Shown in pieces: positions 8,096-16,682 of a stretch of DNA of 64,000 nt. The stretch spans positions 682,001 through 746,000 of the forward strand of contig JADJTY010000003.1 of NCBI GenBank assembly GCA_016710935.1, in the 5' to 3' direction. Position numbers and translations under genes: made by a program. Below the pieces are notes generated by a model, which saw only the letters and a program-made list of their open reading frames with translations, was not told where the DNA came from and did not search any database. Source of the DNA: Chitinophagaceae bacterium. GTDB lineage: Bacteria > Bacteroidota > Bacteroidia > Chitinophagales > Chitinophagaceae. Each line of letters starts with the position of its first letter. Position 1 is the first letter of the stretch.

Positions 8096-8906
8096 AATCA
8101 TTTACATATCGTTATTGCTGCTGGGATTTATATCTGCCGTACAGGGGCAGAAGAAATTCGTTTACGAGGATACTTCCTTGCTGCAAAAAGAAGAGCCGGC
8201 TGAAGAGCTTGTTGAGGAAGTGATCATGCTGGATACTGCGGCAGCTGTGGCTCCTGCTGAAGCTTTGGATGAAGAACGGGCAGATACCAGCTTGTATATA
8301 AATGACCTGACCCTTTCTTACGATTCTATAAAAAACTGGAGAAATTTAAAAGCGTATGCTTACACAAAATATTTAGACAGCCTTTTAAAAAGTATAAAGA
8401 AAAAAGAAGCTAAAGAACCGCCCAGGCCACAAACAAGTATACTAAGCCGTTTATTTAATTCAAATATTGTAACAGTAATGCTCTGGTCAGTGGCCATTGC
8501 TTTTGTGTTGTTCATTTTATACCGCCTGTTTCTGGCAGAAGGCGCTTTCAAAAGAAAATCAAAATTAACCAGGGCAGAAGCAGCGGTGGAAGAAGAAATA
8601 ATTACCAAAGAAAGTGATTTTGATGCTTTGATAAGGCAGTCTTTGCAAAGTGGTAATTACAGGCACGCCGTGCGTTACCAGTATTTACGAACCCTGCATT
8701 TGCTGGCAGAAAAAAATATGGTTCAGCTGGCACCTGATAAAACCAATTTCCAATACGTTAGTGAAATTGCAAACCGTAATCACCAGCAGCCTTTTGCATC
8801 GCTCACTTTAAATTATGAGTATGTATGGTACGGCGAATTTGAGATCGATAAAAATATATACGATAAGATTGAAAGTAATTTCAGGGGCTTCAATCAAAAA
8901 ATATAA
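8088..8906 (+). CDS. DUF4129 domain membrane protein
   Basis: The protein has 272 residues: a signal peptide of about 20 residues, an acidic, probably periplasmic segment, one membrane helix at about residues 132-152 and a cytoplasmic C-terminal domain containing YRHAVRYQYLRTLHLL and the FQYVSEI segment typical of DUF4129. The family occurs next to MoxR, DUF58 and DUF4350 genes. The role is undefined. The start overlaps the SpoIIM gene and the stop is 3 bases before the next start, so cotranscription is near certain. Confidence 0.85.
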   Translation: MRKIIYISLLLLGFISAVQGQKKFVYEDTSLLQKEEPAEELVEEVIMLDTAAAVAPAEALDEERADTSLYINDLTLSYDSIKNWRNLKAYAYTKYLDSLLKSIKKKEAKEPPRPQTSILSRLFNSNIVTVMLWSVAIAFVLFILYRLFLAEGAFKRKSKLTRAEAAVEEEIITKESDFDALIRQSLQSGNYRHAVRYQYLRTLHLLAEKNMVQLAPDKTNFQYVSEIANRNHQQPFASLTLNYEYVWYGEFEIDKNIYDKIESNFRGFNQKI

Positions 8907-8909
8907 GCA

Positions 8910-10124
8910 TTGAAAAAAAGGTTTGCACATATCGTTTTATTATGTACAGTTATGGTGTTACTGAACGCCTGCACGGGTGGTGGCAGCAAAATGCCTTCTT
9001 TAAAGGAAACCTATTCTAAAAAAGATACTAAACCTTTTGGCGCCGCGATTGCTTACCGGCAACTGGAGAGCATGTATGCTGGCAATAATATACAGGACAA
9101 AAAACAGCACTTTAAAGAGACCTGGGATAATATCAGTGACACTGGTTCTTTGTACATCTGCCTGGCACCAAAATTATTTGTAACCGAAGAAGATGTGGAA
9201 GCCATGATGGAATATGTACATGCAGGCAACAGCCTCTTTATTGCTGCCGGATCAATAGATGAGCTTTTGCTGGATGAAGTAGGTTGCAGTGCTGTGTATA
9301 CATCACCAGCCATTGAAAACATGGTTGGTAAAATGCAGCCCACAAATGTTTTTTCTGCATTTCAGCCTGAGTTTAAGTACGGCTATTATTATTATCCGTT
9401 TGAGAATTATTTTACCAGCATTGATAGCAGCAATACCCGTGTACTTGGTTACAACGATAATAAAAAGCCCAATTCCATAGTATATTTTCATGGCAAGGGA
9501 AGGCTGTACCTGCAATGTGAGCCACGGGCATTCAGTAATTATTTTTTGCTGAAGGATAATAATTACCAGTATTTAAAAAACACGGTTGCTTTTACGCATA
9601 GCGAGCCTGAGCATGTGTACTGGGATGATTATTACAACAAACTAACGAGCCGTAAAAATTCTAAAAGGAGTTTTTCAACTTTCAGTGAGATCATGAAACA
9701 CCCGCCGCTGAAAGCTGCATTTTGGTTAGCACTGATCCTGCTGTTACTATACATTCTGTTTGGCGGTAAACGTGTGCAGCGTATAATACAACAGCTAAAA
9801 CCCAACGAAAATACTACAGTAACATTTACCGAAACCATTGGCAGGCTGTACCTGCAGAAAAAGGACAATAAAAATATAGCCGACAAAATGATTACCTATT
9901 TTAATGAGTACATTCGCAATACCTATTTTTTAAATACCAATCATGTAAATGATGATTTTATTTTGATGCTGAGCCGCAAGAGTGGGGTAGACAAAGACAA
10001 GATCGATACCATTTACCGCACTATTGCTACCGCACAGAAAAGTAATGAGGTGAACGATTACCAGTTGCTTTCTTTACAGGAACAAATACAACATTTTTAT
10101 AAAAATACCGGTAAGAAATATTAA
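8910..10124 (+). CDS. DUF4350 domain lipoprotein/membrane protein
   Basis: The 404-residue protein starts at TTG 8910, which gives a clean signal MKKRFAHIVLLCTVMVLLNAC with a lipobox ending at Cys21. Residues 30-240 form the DUF4350 region, related to the glutamine-amidotransferase-like fold. A membrane helix lies near 267-287 (AFWLALILLLLYILFGG), followed by a cytoplasmic tail. DUF4350 proteins almost always accompany MoxR and DUF58 proteins. A lipoprotein anchor plus a late membrane helix is unusual, and the signal may act as a simple membrane segment. Confidence 0.8.
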   Translation: MKKRFAHIVLLCTVMVLLNACTGGGSKMPSLKETYSKKDTKPFGAAIAYRQLESMYAGNNIQDKKQHFKETWDNISDTGSLYICLAPKLFVTEEDVEAMMEYVHAGNSLFIAAGSIDELLLDEVGCSAVYTSPAIENMVGKMQPTNVFSAFQPEFKYGYYYYPFENYFTSIDSSNTRVLGYNDNKKPNSIVYFHGKGRLYLQCEPRAFSNYFLLKDNNYQYLKNTVAFTHSEPEHVYWDDYYNKLTSRKNSKRSFSTFSEIMKHPPLKAAFWLALILLLLYILFGGKRVQRIIQQLKPNENTTVTFTETIGRLYLQKKDNKNIADKMITYFNEYIRNTYFLNTNHVNDDFILMLSRKSGVDKDKIDTIYRTIATAQKSNEVNDYQLLSLQEQIQHFYKNTGKKY

Positions 10125-10138
10125 TAAAAAGAAAAACG

Positions 10139-11116
10139 ATGGAAGAAAATTTATTTGAACAGCGCATTGATCTGAACGGACTGAACAGATCCGTTTATGA
10201 CATTAAAAACGAGATCGCCCAGGTCATCATCGGGCAATATAAAATGGTGGATCTGTTGCTGATTGGCCTTTTATGCGACGGGCATATTTTAATTGAAGGT
10301 GTACCCGGCGTGGCAAAAACATTAACTGCCAAGCTGATGGCAAAGATCATTGATGCAGATTTTTCCCGCTTACAGTTTACGCCCGATCTGATGCCAAGCG
10401 ATGTTGTTGGTACTTCCGTATTCAATCCCAAAGAGGGTGACTTCAAATTCAAATCGGGGCCCATTTTCAGCAATATTGTTTTAATTGATGAGATAAACCG
10501 GGCACCGGCAAAAACACAGGCAGCTTTGTTTGAAGTAATGGAAGAACGGCAGGTAACCATTGACGGTATTACCCACCAGATGCGTTTTCCGTTTTTGGTG
10601 TTGGCCACACAAAACCCCATTGAGCAGGAAGGTACGTACCGTTTGCCCGAAGCACAGCTTGATCGTTTTCTTTTTAAGATAGAAGTGGGTTACCCAACCC
10701 TGCAGGAAGAGATCAGTATCTTAAACCGCCAGCAGGGAAAAACACAAACAGAAATGATCGAAGGCGTGCGTAAATTATTAACGCCTCATGATATACAGCA
10801 TTACCGTAAACAGGTTCAATCAATTATTATAGAACCAAAACTGGTGGAGTTTATTGCCAGGATAGTGCATGAAACCCGCAACAATCCGGCATTGTACCTG
10901 GGAGCATCGCCCAGGGCCTCGCTGGCAATACTTCGCTCGGCCAAAGCCAATGCAGCCATTAAAGGACGTGATTTTGTAACACCGGAAGATATTGTGGAAA
11001 TGGCGCCGCATGTACTGAGGCACCGTATCATTCTTACACCTGAAAAAGAAATGGAAGGCATTACAGCAGACGATCTGATTGAAAGTATTTTAAAAGCCAT
11101 TGAAGTACCGAGATAA
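10139..11116 (+). CDS. MoxR family AAA+ ATPase
   Basis: The 325-residue protein has a Walker A, EGVPGVAKT, at residues 53-61, a Walker B, VLIDEINRAP, near 118-127, sensor 1, LATQNPIEQEGTYRLPEAQLDRF, and a C-terminal lid. MoxR ATPases act as chaperones that load cofactors or assemble complexes, usually with VWA or DUF58 partners. Here the DUF58 protein follows 5 bases downstream and the membrane components lie upstream, so the whole block probably acts together at the envelope. Confidence 0.95.
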   Translation: MEENLFEQRIDLNGLNRSVYDIKNEIAQVIIGQYKMVDLLLIGLLCDGHILIEGVPGVAKTLTAKLMAKIIDADFSRLQFTPDLMPSDVVGTSVFNPKEGDFKFKSGPIFSNIVLIDEINRAPAKTQAALFEVMEERQVTIDGITHQMRFPFLVLATQNPIEQEGTYRLPEAQLDRFLFKIEVGYPTLQEEISILNRQQGKTQTEMIEGVRKLLTPHDIQHYRKQVQSIIIEPKLVEFIARIVHETRNNPALYLGASPRASLAILRSAKANAAIKGRDFVTPEDIVEMAPHVLRHRIILTPEKEMEGITADDLIESILKAIEVPR

Positions 11117-11121
11117 TACTA

Positions 11122-12465
11122 ATGGATCCTATAAAAAAATATATTGGTGGATTATACTTTCCTGCAAGATTTTACCTTGCATTGGGTCTTTGTGTTGTGT
11201 TATTCATCGTTTCTTTTTTTGTACCGGAGATGTTTACTGTTGTAAAGATGTTACTATTGGTTGTAATCGCATTGATCGTTATTGATTACCTGTTTCTTTT
11301 TGTTTTGGGCAAAGCACCCACAGCCAAAAGACTTGCCGCTGACCGTTTCAGCAATGGCGATGAAAACAAAGTAGAACTGCAGGTAAAGAACAATATGCTT
11401 TTTACTACGGATATGGAGATCATTGATGAATTGCCGGTGCAGTTTCAAAAGCGTGACTGGAAATTGTTGCACCGTTTTAAAGCAGCCGAGCAAAAAAATA
11501 TTTTGTACAAACTCCGCCCCGTAACCAGGGGAGAGTACCAGTTTGGCCGCATTATTATTTATGTAAGTTCGTTACTGGGTTTGGTAAAGCGCCGCCACAA
11601 TATAGAAGCAAATGAGACAGTTCCGGTGTATCCTTCATTTTTGCAGATGCGTAAGTATGAACTGCTTTCTCAAACAACCATACAAACCGAGTATGGTAAT
11701 AAGCGTATGCGTAAGATCGGTCACAGTATGGAGTTTGAGCAGATCAAGGAATATGTACGGGGAGATGATATCCGCAGTGTGAACTGGAAGGCAACTGCCC
11801 GCAAAGGATCGCTGATGGTAAATAATTACACCGATGAAAAAAGCCAGCAGGTGTATTGCATTATTGATAAAGGCCGTTTAATGAAAATGCCTTTTGGCGG
11901 GTTAACATTGCTGGATTATGCCATTAACAGCACGCTGGTATTATCAAATGTTTGCCTGCAGAAACAGGATAAAGTGGGGCTGATGACTTTTGCGAATAAG
12001 ATGGGCTCGCTGCTGGCTGCCGACCGAAAGCCTATACAGCGTGAAAATATTTTACAGTTGTTGTATAACCAGGATACGGCATTTTTAGAAAGCGATTATG
12101 AAATGCTGTACATGCAGATACGTAACCGCATCAAGCATCGCAGCCTGATCGTGCTCTATACCAATTTTGAATCTTTATCAGGATTGAACAGGCAATTGAA
12201 TTACCTGCGTTCTATAGCCAGGCATCATTTGCTGATGGTAGTGTTTTTTGAAAATACCGAGCTGCATGCCCTCTCTCACCTGGATGCTAAAAATGTAGAT
12301 GAAGTGTACATTAAAACCATTGCTGAAAAATTTGAGTTTGAAAAAAGGCTGATCGTTAAAGAATTAAAGAAGCATGGAATTCTTTCTATTTTAACGCCAC
12401 CGGAAAAACTTACCATTAATGCGGTTAATAAGTATTTGGAGTTGAAGGCGAGGCAGGCGATATAA
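11122..12465 (+). CDS. DUF58 domain protein, partner of MoxR
   Basis: The protein has 447 residues. Two membrane helices lie near the N-terminus (about 15-34 and 38-59), followed by a beta-rich segment and the DUF58 core motif RGDDIRSVNWKATARKG at about 213-229. The C-terminal half resembles a von Willebrand A fold (YCIIDKGRLM). DUF58 proteins are the usual partners of MoxR ATPases. It is the last gene of the block, and truB follows after 50 bases with its own promoter. Confidence 0.9.
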   Translation: MDPIKKYIGGLYFPARFYLALGLCVVLFIVSFFVPEMFTVVKMLLLVVIALIVIDYLFLFVLGKAPTAKRLAADRFSNGDENKVELQVKNNMLFTTDMEIIDELPVQFQKRDWKLLHRFKAAEQKNILYKLRPVTRGEYQFGRIIIYVSSLLGLVKRRHNIEANETVPVYPSFLQMRKYELLSQTTIQTEYGNKRMRKIGHSMEFEQIKEYVRGDDIRSVNWKATARKGSLMVNNYTDEKSQQVYCIIDKGRLMKMPFGGLTLLDYAINSTLVLSNVCLQKQDKVGLMTFANKMGSLLAADRKPIQRENILQLLYNQDTAFLESDYEMLYMQIRNRIKHRSLIVLYTNFESLSGLNRQLNYLRSIARHHLLMVVFFENTELHALSHLDAKNVDEVYIKTIAEKFEFEKRLIVKELKKHGILSILTPPEKLTINAVNKYLELKARQAI

Positions 12466-12480
12466 GCGAACTTTAATACA

Positions 12481-12504
12481 TTGCCAATTCATCCAGTACC
12501 TTTG
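12481..12504 (+). promoter_or_regulatory. Promoter of truB (TTG ... TACCTTTG)
   Basis: A perfect TAnnTTTG box, TACCTTTG at 12497-12504, has a TTG 16 bases upstream. Transcription would start roughly at 12508-12512, only a few bases before the TTG start at 12516, so the mRNA would be almost leaderless. The box match is direct; use as a promoter is inferred. Confidence 0.55.
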
Positions 12505-12515
12505 TAAAAAAAGAT

Positions 12516-12776
12516 TTGGCACGTAAAGCAACATACCGGGAAAGATATACCAACAAATTAATAGAAGCCGGTGAGGAGCCGGTTAAAAAAGAACGCAAGG
12601 AAAGAATTCCTATAGATCCTGCCATTCAGCAACCTTATGCAGATGGAAAAGTTATTTTAATAAACAAACCATTGCACTGGACATCTTTTGATGTGGTGCG
12701 TAAACTGCGTAGCCTTATCCAGATAAAAAGATCGGCCATGCCGGAACGCTTGATCCGCTGGCTACCGGTTTGCTGA
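12516..12776 (+). CDS. truB: tRNA pseudouridine(55) synthase, N-terminal part, before a frameshift
   Basis: The N-terminal 70 or so residues read as TruB, with VILINKPLHWTSFDVVRKLR at about 46-65. After QIK the frame changes and ends at 12776. Adding one A to the AAAAA run at 12725-12729 restores KKIGHAGTLDPLATGLLIVC, which contains the catalytic Asp in GTLDPLATG, and joins the frame of the following fragment. TruB makes pseudouridine-55 in the T-loop of tRNAs. The start TTG 12516 sits close behind a good promoter box. The break is either a base-calling error or a real mutation. Confidence 0.8.
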   Translation: MARKATYRERYTNKLIEAGEEPVKKERKERIPIDPAIQQPYADGKVILINKPLHWTSFDVVRKLRSLIQIKRSAMPERLIRWLPVC

Positions 12777-13291
12777 TCGTTTGCACCGGCAAGTTTACCA
12801 AGAAGATAAACGAGTACATGGCGCAGGAGAAGAAATACACCGGCAGCATTACGCTGGGGGCTGTAACACCCACTTACGACCTGGAGAGTTTACCGGAACA
12901 ACAAAAGGATTTTTCTTTTGTAACCAATGAAATGCTGCAAAGTGCAACTGAAAAATTTGTGGGTGATATTCAGCAACTGCCCCCAATGTTTTCTGCCATA
13001 AAAAAAGATGGCGTTGCATTATATGAACTGGCAAGAAGGGGAGAAGAGGTTGAATTAAAACCACGCAGCATCCATATCAAATCTTTTGAAATTACTGCCA
13101 TTGAATTACCAGTTGTTCATTTTAAAGTAGTCTGCAGCACCGGTACCTATATCCGCAGCCTGGCCAATGATTATGGCGCTGCATTGGGTTGTGGTGGTTA
13201 TTTAAGCAGTTTATGCCGCACAAGGATTGGGGAATTTAAGAATGAGGATGCCATGGGGATGGAGGAGTTTGAGCAATCGTTAATTGGTTAA
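12770..13291 (+). CDS. truB: tRNA pseudouridine(55) synthase, C-terminal part, after a frameshift
   Basis: This 173-residue frame continues TruB. It contains KYTGSITLGAVTPTYDLE, the QLPPMFSAIKKDG segment and the CSTGTYIRSLANDYG motif, all conserved in TruB. On its own it lacks the catalytic Asp. The last codons (SLIG, stop) lie in the first arm of the TTAATCCG palindrome at 13278-13392, so the repeat supplies the C-terminus and stop. Confidence 0.85.
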   Translation: MLIVCTGKFTKKINEYMAQEKKYTGSITLGAVTPTYDLESLPEQQKDFSFVTNEMLQSATEKFVGDIQQLPPMFSAIKKDGVALYELARRGEEVELKPRSIHIKSFEITAIELPVVHFKVVCSTGTYIRSLANDYGAALGCGGYLSSLCRTRIGEFKNEDAMGMEEFEQSLIG

Positions 13292-13392
13292 TCCGTAAAT
13301 CCGTTAATCCGTAAATGCCTGATACTTTGAAAAGCTAACTGAGTAGTAAGTCTCCCCACGGATTAACTAATTAACGGATTAACTGATTAACG
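13278..13392. repeat. TTAATCCG-word palindrome without a gene (family B)
   Basis: Arms of 35 bases, 13278-13312 and 13358-13392, are inverted with 30 of 35 positions matching, around a 45-base spacer. The words are the same as those bounding the four-helix-bundle gene at 4275-4796. It lies between the convergent truB and BamA-like genes, overlaps the truB stop codon and ends 4 bases from the other gene's stop, so it may also act as a terminator for both. Confidence 0.8.
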
Positions 13393-13395
13393 TTT

Positions 13396-15846
13396 TTAGA
13401 ATGGATAACTGATACCAATCGTTAAATTATAATTTTCGTAACGCCATTTTTTATAGCGGTTGTCATTGTAAGTACCGCCGGGGTTCAGCGGATCGGGTAC
13501 TTTTTTTCCACGCCTGAATAAATTATTAAAGTTGATGTCAGGAATTTGCCACCCATCATTTTTAGCCACATCGGGGCGTTTAAAACGGAAGCCAAAATCA
13601 AACCGCAAAACAAAATAATTAAAATCCAGCCTGAAGCCTGTGCCTGCAGAAACACCCAGTTGTTTGTACAGGTTTGCAAACTGAAACTGCGTACTGTCGG
13701 TACCACCGCCGGGATTTGAATTTCTGAAATTCCATACATTGCCAATATCAGCAAATAAAGCGCCTTTCAACACCAGCGAATTGGGAATGATCTGTACAAT
13801 GGTGTAGCGGTATTCAATATTTGTTTCCAGTTGGATGTCGCCGGTGCGATCATTAAAAGAATTGGAGCCGTAGGGTGAAAGCGGTTGGCCTCCCCGGCCA
13901 ATACCGCGTACCGGCCAGCCACGCATACTGTTACTGCCGCCACCAAAATACTGTTTAAAGAAGGGGAGTGTGGTATCTTTTTTTGAAGCAATGCCGATGC
14001 CGCCAAACACGCGGAAAACAAATGCTGTTTTTGGCCTGCTAACCGAGTAAATATATTCCACATCAGTTTTTACAAACTGCCTCATGTATTGCTTAAGAAT
14101 GCCCAACCGTCCCCATAGCAACCCCGATTCTTCTACATTTATTTTAAAACTGTGTTGCCGGTTAGGATGTAAAGCGTTTACTTTATTGATCCGGTAACCA
14201 ATGCTTGAACCTGCTACCAGTGCTGTATTGAACGAGTATCGCAGGAAAGGGTTATCAGCCAGTGTTTTCTTAAAACTATCTGTTTCGTTATAGAGTTTGG
14301 CAAATTCAAAGTTCAACGGTTTAAATATCCACTGCCGGTTCTTTTTTGTGGTTCCTGAATACCCTACCCCAAAATTAAACGACTGCAGGTTGAATAAATT
14401 GATGCGGTTTATGTAAGAAACCCGGGTAGTGATGAAAGATTCAGTACTGATAAAACGTTTGTCGGTATTAAATTTTGCAAATGGAAATATCAGCCTGGGA
14501 AAAGAAATATTATTGGTATAACTGATCTCGTTTGAGTTGATCAGATTTTTTCTGCTGTTACTATCGGGCCTTAAATTAAATTCAACACCGGCCAGTAAAG
14601 AATTGGTCATTTTTATTCCTTCCTTGTTCAGGTTTCGGTTTAAGAAAGAGATATTGCCCGATAAGCCCAGCAGGTTACCGGCATTGGCGGCTGTTACACT
14701 ATTGGTATTGCTGGATGCGGAGTAACTGGCTTCCAGGGAAGCCTCATAACCGTATTGTTTACCTGGCATCAGCTGTACGATAAGGTCGAGTTTATTTGAA
14801 CTGTCTGCTGATCTTACTTCTTCCACCACAATATTGGTACTTTGCCACACACCTGCACGTGCGTAAGCATTCAGCGATTTATAAAAATCGGCCTGGTTGT
14901 ATAAATCGCCTTTTCGCAAAAACATATTCCGCACCAGTATCCGGGGCCTGAATAAATATTTATGATACAGCATGATAAAGTTTGTATCTGCTTTGCAGGT
15001 GTCGCAGCGCTTTCTTGACAGGTATCTTCTGGTCAGGCCCGGGTCATTCAGGTTGTCGCCATTTCTGTAGTCGGGTAAAAAATAAATATTGTTTATGTAA
15101 AATGGTTTAAGCCTGCTGCTGTCTTTTGGGGTATTTAAAACCACGGCCAGTTTAATGGTGGGAGAGTCCCTGGCAGCCTGGGCTTCGGCTAATAATTGTA
15201 ATTGTTCAAAAATGTCGTCAGTGATGGTGGTTAAGGCAGCCACAGTTGTATCGCCTCGCATTACCAATTCTTCTGAGGTAAATTTATAATAACCATTGTT
15301 GCGATACAACTCAACAAGCCGGTTGATTTCCCCAATTACAGCTGCTTTTGTTACCGGTTTGCCCTCTTTAATTAAAGTCTTTTCTATATTTTCAACAGCT
15401 ATTTTTTGCAGGTCGGGTTTGCGCATAATGTACGAGAACGTGTCTATGAGCGTAGGTTTATTAACCTCTACAATATAACTTACCTGCACCCGTTGCTGAT
15501 TGCCGGAGTTTACAGTATCGGCACTGTAGGTTGCTTTTGCCTTATAATAACCCACATGCAACATAGATGTTTCCATATTGCGGGCCGATTTGGCTGCCGA
15601 GTTACTGTCGTATACGGGTGGACTTACCAGTATATGCCAGAAAAAAAGTTTATCAATCACTTTGATGCGTGAACTATCATCCAGTTGAGCATTTAAGCGC
15701 TGTCTTAATGCGGCTCTTTCTTCTTTGCTAAAATTTCCTCCCTTAACTTCGATCTTATTTTTGGCAACAAAGGGCTTGTCTTTTTGGTACTTTCTTGGAA
15801 TGGTACAGGATGCAATAAATAAACAAATGAAAATAGTATATTTCAT
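13396..15846 (-). CDS. BamA/TamA-like outer membrane assembly protein (lipoprotein)
   Basis: The protein has 816 residues from the ATG at 15846. The frame is open to 15900, but the inner start gives a lipoprotein signal MKYTIFICLFIASC. POTRA-like repeats fill the first 350 residues (for example the segment with RNNGYYKF). A 16-strand Omp85-type barrel follows, with the motif FGGGSNSMRGWPVRGIGRG (the RGW/RGF loop of Omp85 proteins) near residue 650, and the end is ISYPF with terminal Phe. Omp85 proteins insert or export proteins through the outer membrane. The lipidated N-terminus and length set it apart from canonical BamA and suggest a TamA-like accessory member. Confidence 0.85.
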   Translation of the reverse strand: MKYTIFICLFIASCTIPRKYQKDKPFVAKNKIEVKGGNFSKEERAALRQRLNAQLDDSSRIKVIDKLFFWHILVSPPVYDSNSAAKSARNMETSMLHVGYYKAKATYSADTVNSGNQQRVQVSYIVEVNKPTLIDTFSYIMRKPDLQKIAVENIEKTLIKEGKPVTKAAVIGEINRLVELYRNNGYYKFTSEELVMRGDTTVAALTTITDDIFEQLQLLAEAQAARDSPTIKLAVVLNTPKDSSRLKPFYINNIYFLPDYRNGDNLNDPGLTRRYLSRKRCDTCKADTNFIMLYHKYLFRPRILVRNMFLRKGDLYNQADFYKSLNAYARAGVWQSTNIVVEEVRSADSSNKLDLIVQLMPGKQYGYEASLEASYSASSNTNSVTAANAGNLLGLSGNISFLNRNLNKEGIKMTNSLLAGVEFNLRPDSNSRKNLINSNEISYTNNISFPRLIFPFAKFNTDKRFISTESFITTRVSYINRINLFNLQSFNFGVGYSGTTKKNRQWIFKPLNFEFAKLYNETDSFKKTLADNPFLRYSFNTALVAGSSIGYRINKVNALHPNRQHSFKINVEESGLLWGRLGILKQYMRQFVKTDVEYIYSVSRPKTAFVFRVFGGIGIASKKDTTLPFFKQYFGGGSNSMRGWPVRGIGRGGQPLSPYGSNSFNDRTGDIQLETNIEYRYTIVQIIPNSLVLKGALFADIGNVWNFRNSNPGGGTDSTQFQFANLYKQLGVSAGTGFRLDFNYFVLRFDFGFRFKRPDVAKNDGWQIPDINFNNLFRRGKKVPDPLNPGGTYNDNRYKKWRYENYNLTIGISYPF

Positions 15847-15918
15847 CCCGGCTAGCGGGAGTTGTAAAAAACGGTATTTAACTAAAGGGTTAACCAGCAT
15901 AAAATATTAAAAGCGACA

Positions 15919-16662
15919 ATGTTAAGCAAAACACATACCAAATATATCCAAAGTTTACAGCACAAAAAACTTAGAGATGAAACCGGCCTTTTTATTGCCG
16001 AAGGGCCGAAGGTAGTGATGGATCTTTTAAACAGCCGCAAATTTGTTTGTAAAGAAATATTTGCCCTGAATAACTGGCTGCAGGAACACAGCCAGCAGCT
16101 TTCATTACTGAAGGATATAGTGGTTACTCCGGTTGAAGATTTTGAACTGCAAAAAATATCATCTTTATCAACTGCGCATGCTGTGGTGGCCGTTTTTGAA
16201 AAAAGAAAACCGGTTTACACAATTGAAACGGCTTTAAAAATTACATTGGTTTTGGATACCATACAGGATCCCGGTAACCTGGGTACCATCATCCGTATTG
16301 CCGATTGGTTTGGGGTAGAAAATATAATTTGCTCCATTGGTTGTGCCGACATGTACAATGCAAAAGTGGTGCAGAGTACCATGGGCAGTTTGGGCAGGGT
16401 GAATGTGATATATACAGATATTATTGCCTGGTTAAAAGAAAACAGAAAGGTAAAAATTTATTCAGCTTCGCTGGAAGGGGAGGATATGAAATGTATTGGA
16501 AAGGTGAAAGAAGGAATATTGATCATCGGGAACGAGGCAAATGGCGTTAGCGATGAAGTGATGGAGTTGGTGAATGAAAAAATAAATATTCCAAGGATTG
16601 GTGAGGCAGAATCTTTAAACGCTGCTGTGGCAACAGGTATCATACTTTCACATATAAAATAA
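15919..16662 (+). CDS. TrmH/SpoU family RNA 2'-O-methyltransferase
   Basis: The 247-residue protein has an N-terminal substrate-binding domain (residues 1-95) and a SPOUT domain. The three SpoU motifs are visible: DPGNLGTIIRIADWFG, IGNEANGVSDEV and SLNAAVATGIILSH. Such enzymes methylate ribose 2'-OH groups in rRNA or tRNA with S-adenosylmethionine; the target cannot be told from sequence. It is divergent from the BamA-like gene. Confidence 0.9.
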   Translation: MLSKTHTKYIQSLQHKKLRDETGLFIAEGPKVVMDLLNSRKFVCKEIFALNNWLQEHSQQLSLLKDIVVTPVEDFELQKISSLSTAHAVVAVFEKRKPVYTIETALKITLVLDTIQDPGNLGTIIRIADWFGVENIICSIGCADMYNAKVVQSTMGSLGRVNVIYTDIIAWLKENRKVKIYSASLEGEDMKCIGKVKEGILIIGNEANGVSDEVMELVNEKINIPRIGEAESLNAAVATGIILSHIK

Positions 16663-16682
16663 TATTGTTACTCCGATACGGG

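Noticed and set aside
5887..12465. The RDD-SpoIIM-DUF4129-DUF4350-MoxR-DUF58 block as a novel system
   Set aside because: The block recurs widely in Bacteroidota; unusual in name only, although its function is unknown.
12721..12732. Programmed -1 frameshift in truB
   Set aside because: The site reads ATA AAA AGA, without an X XXY YYZ heptamer and without a clear downstream pseudoknot; a lost base is simpler.
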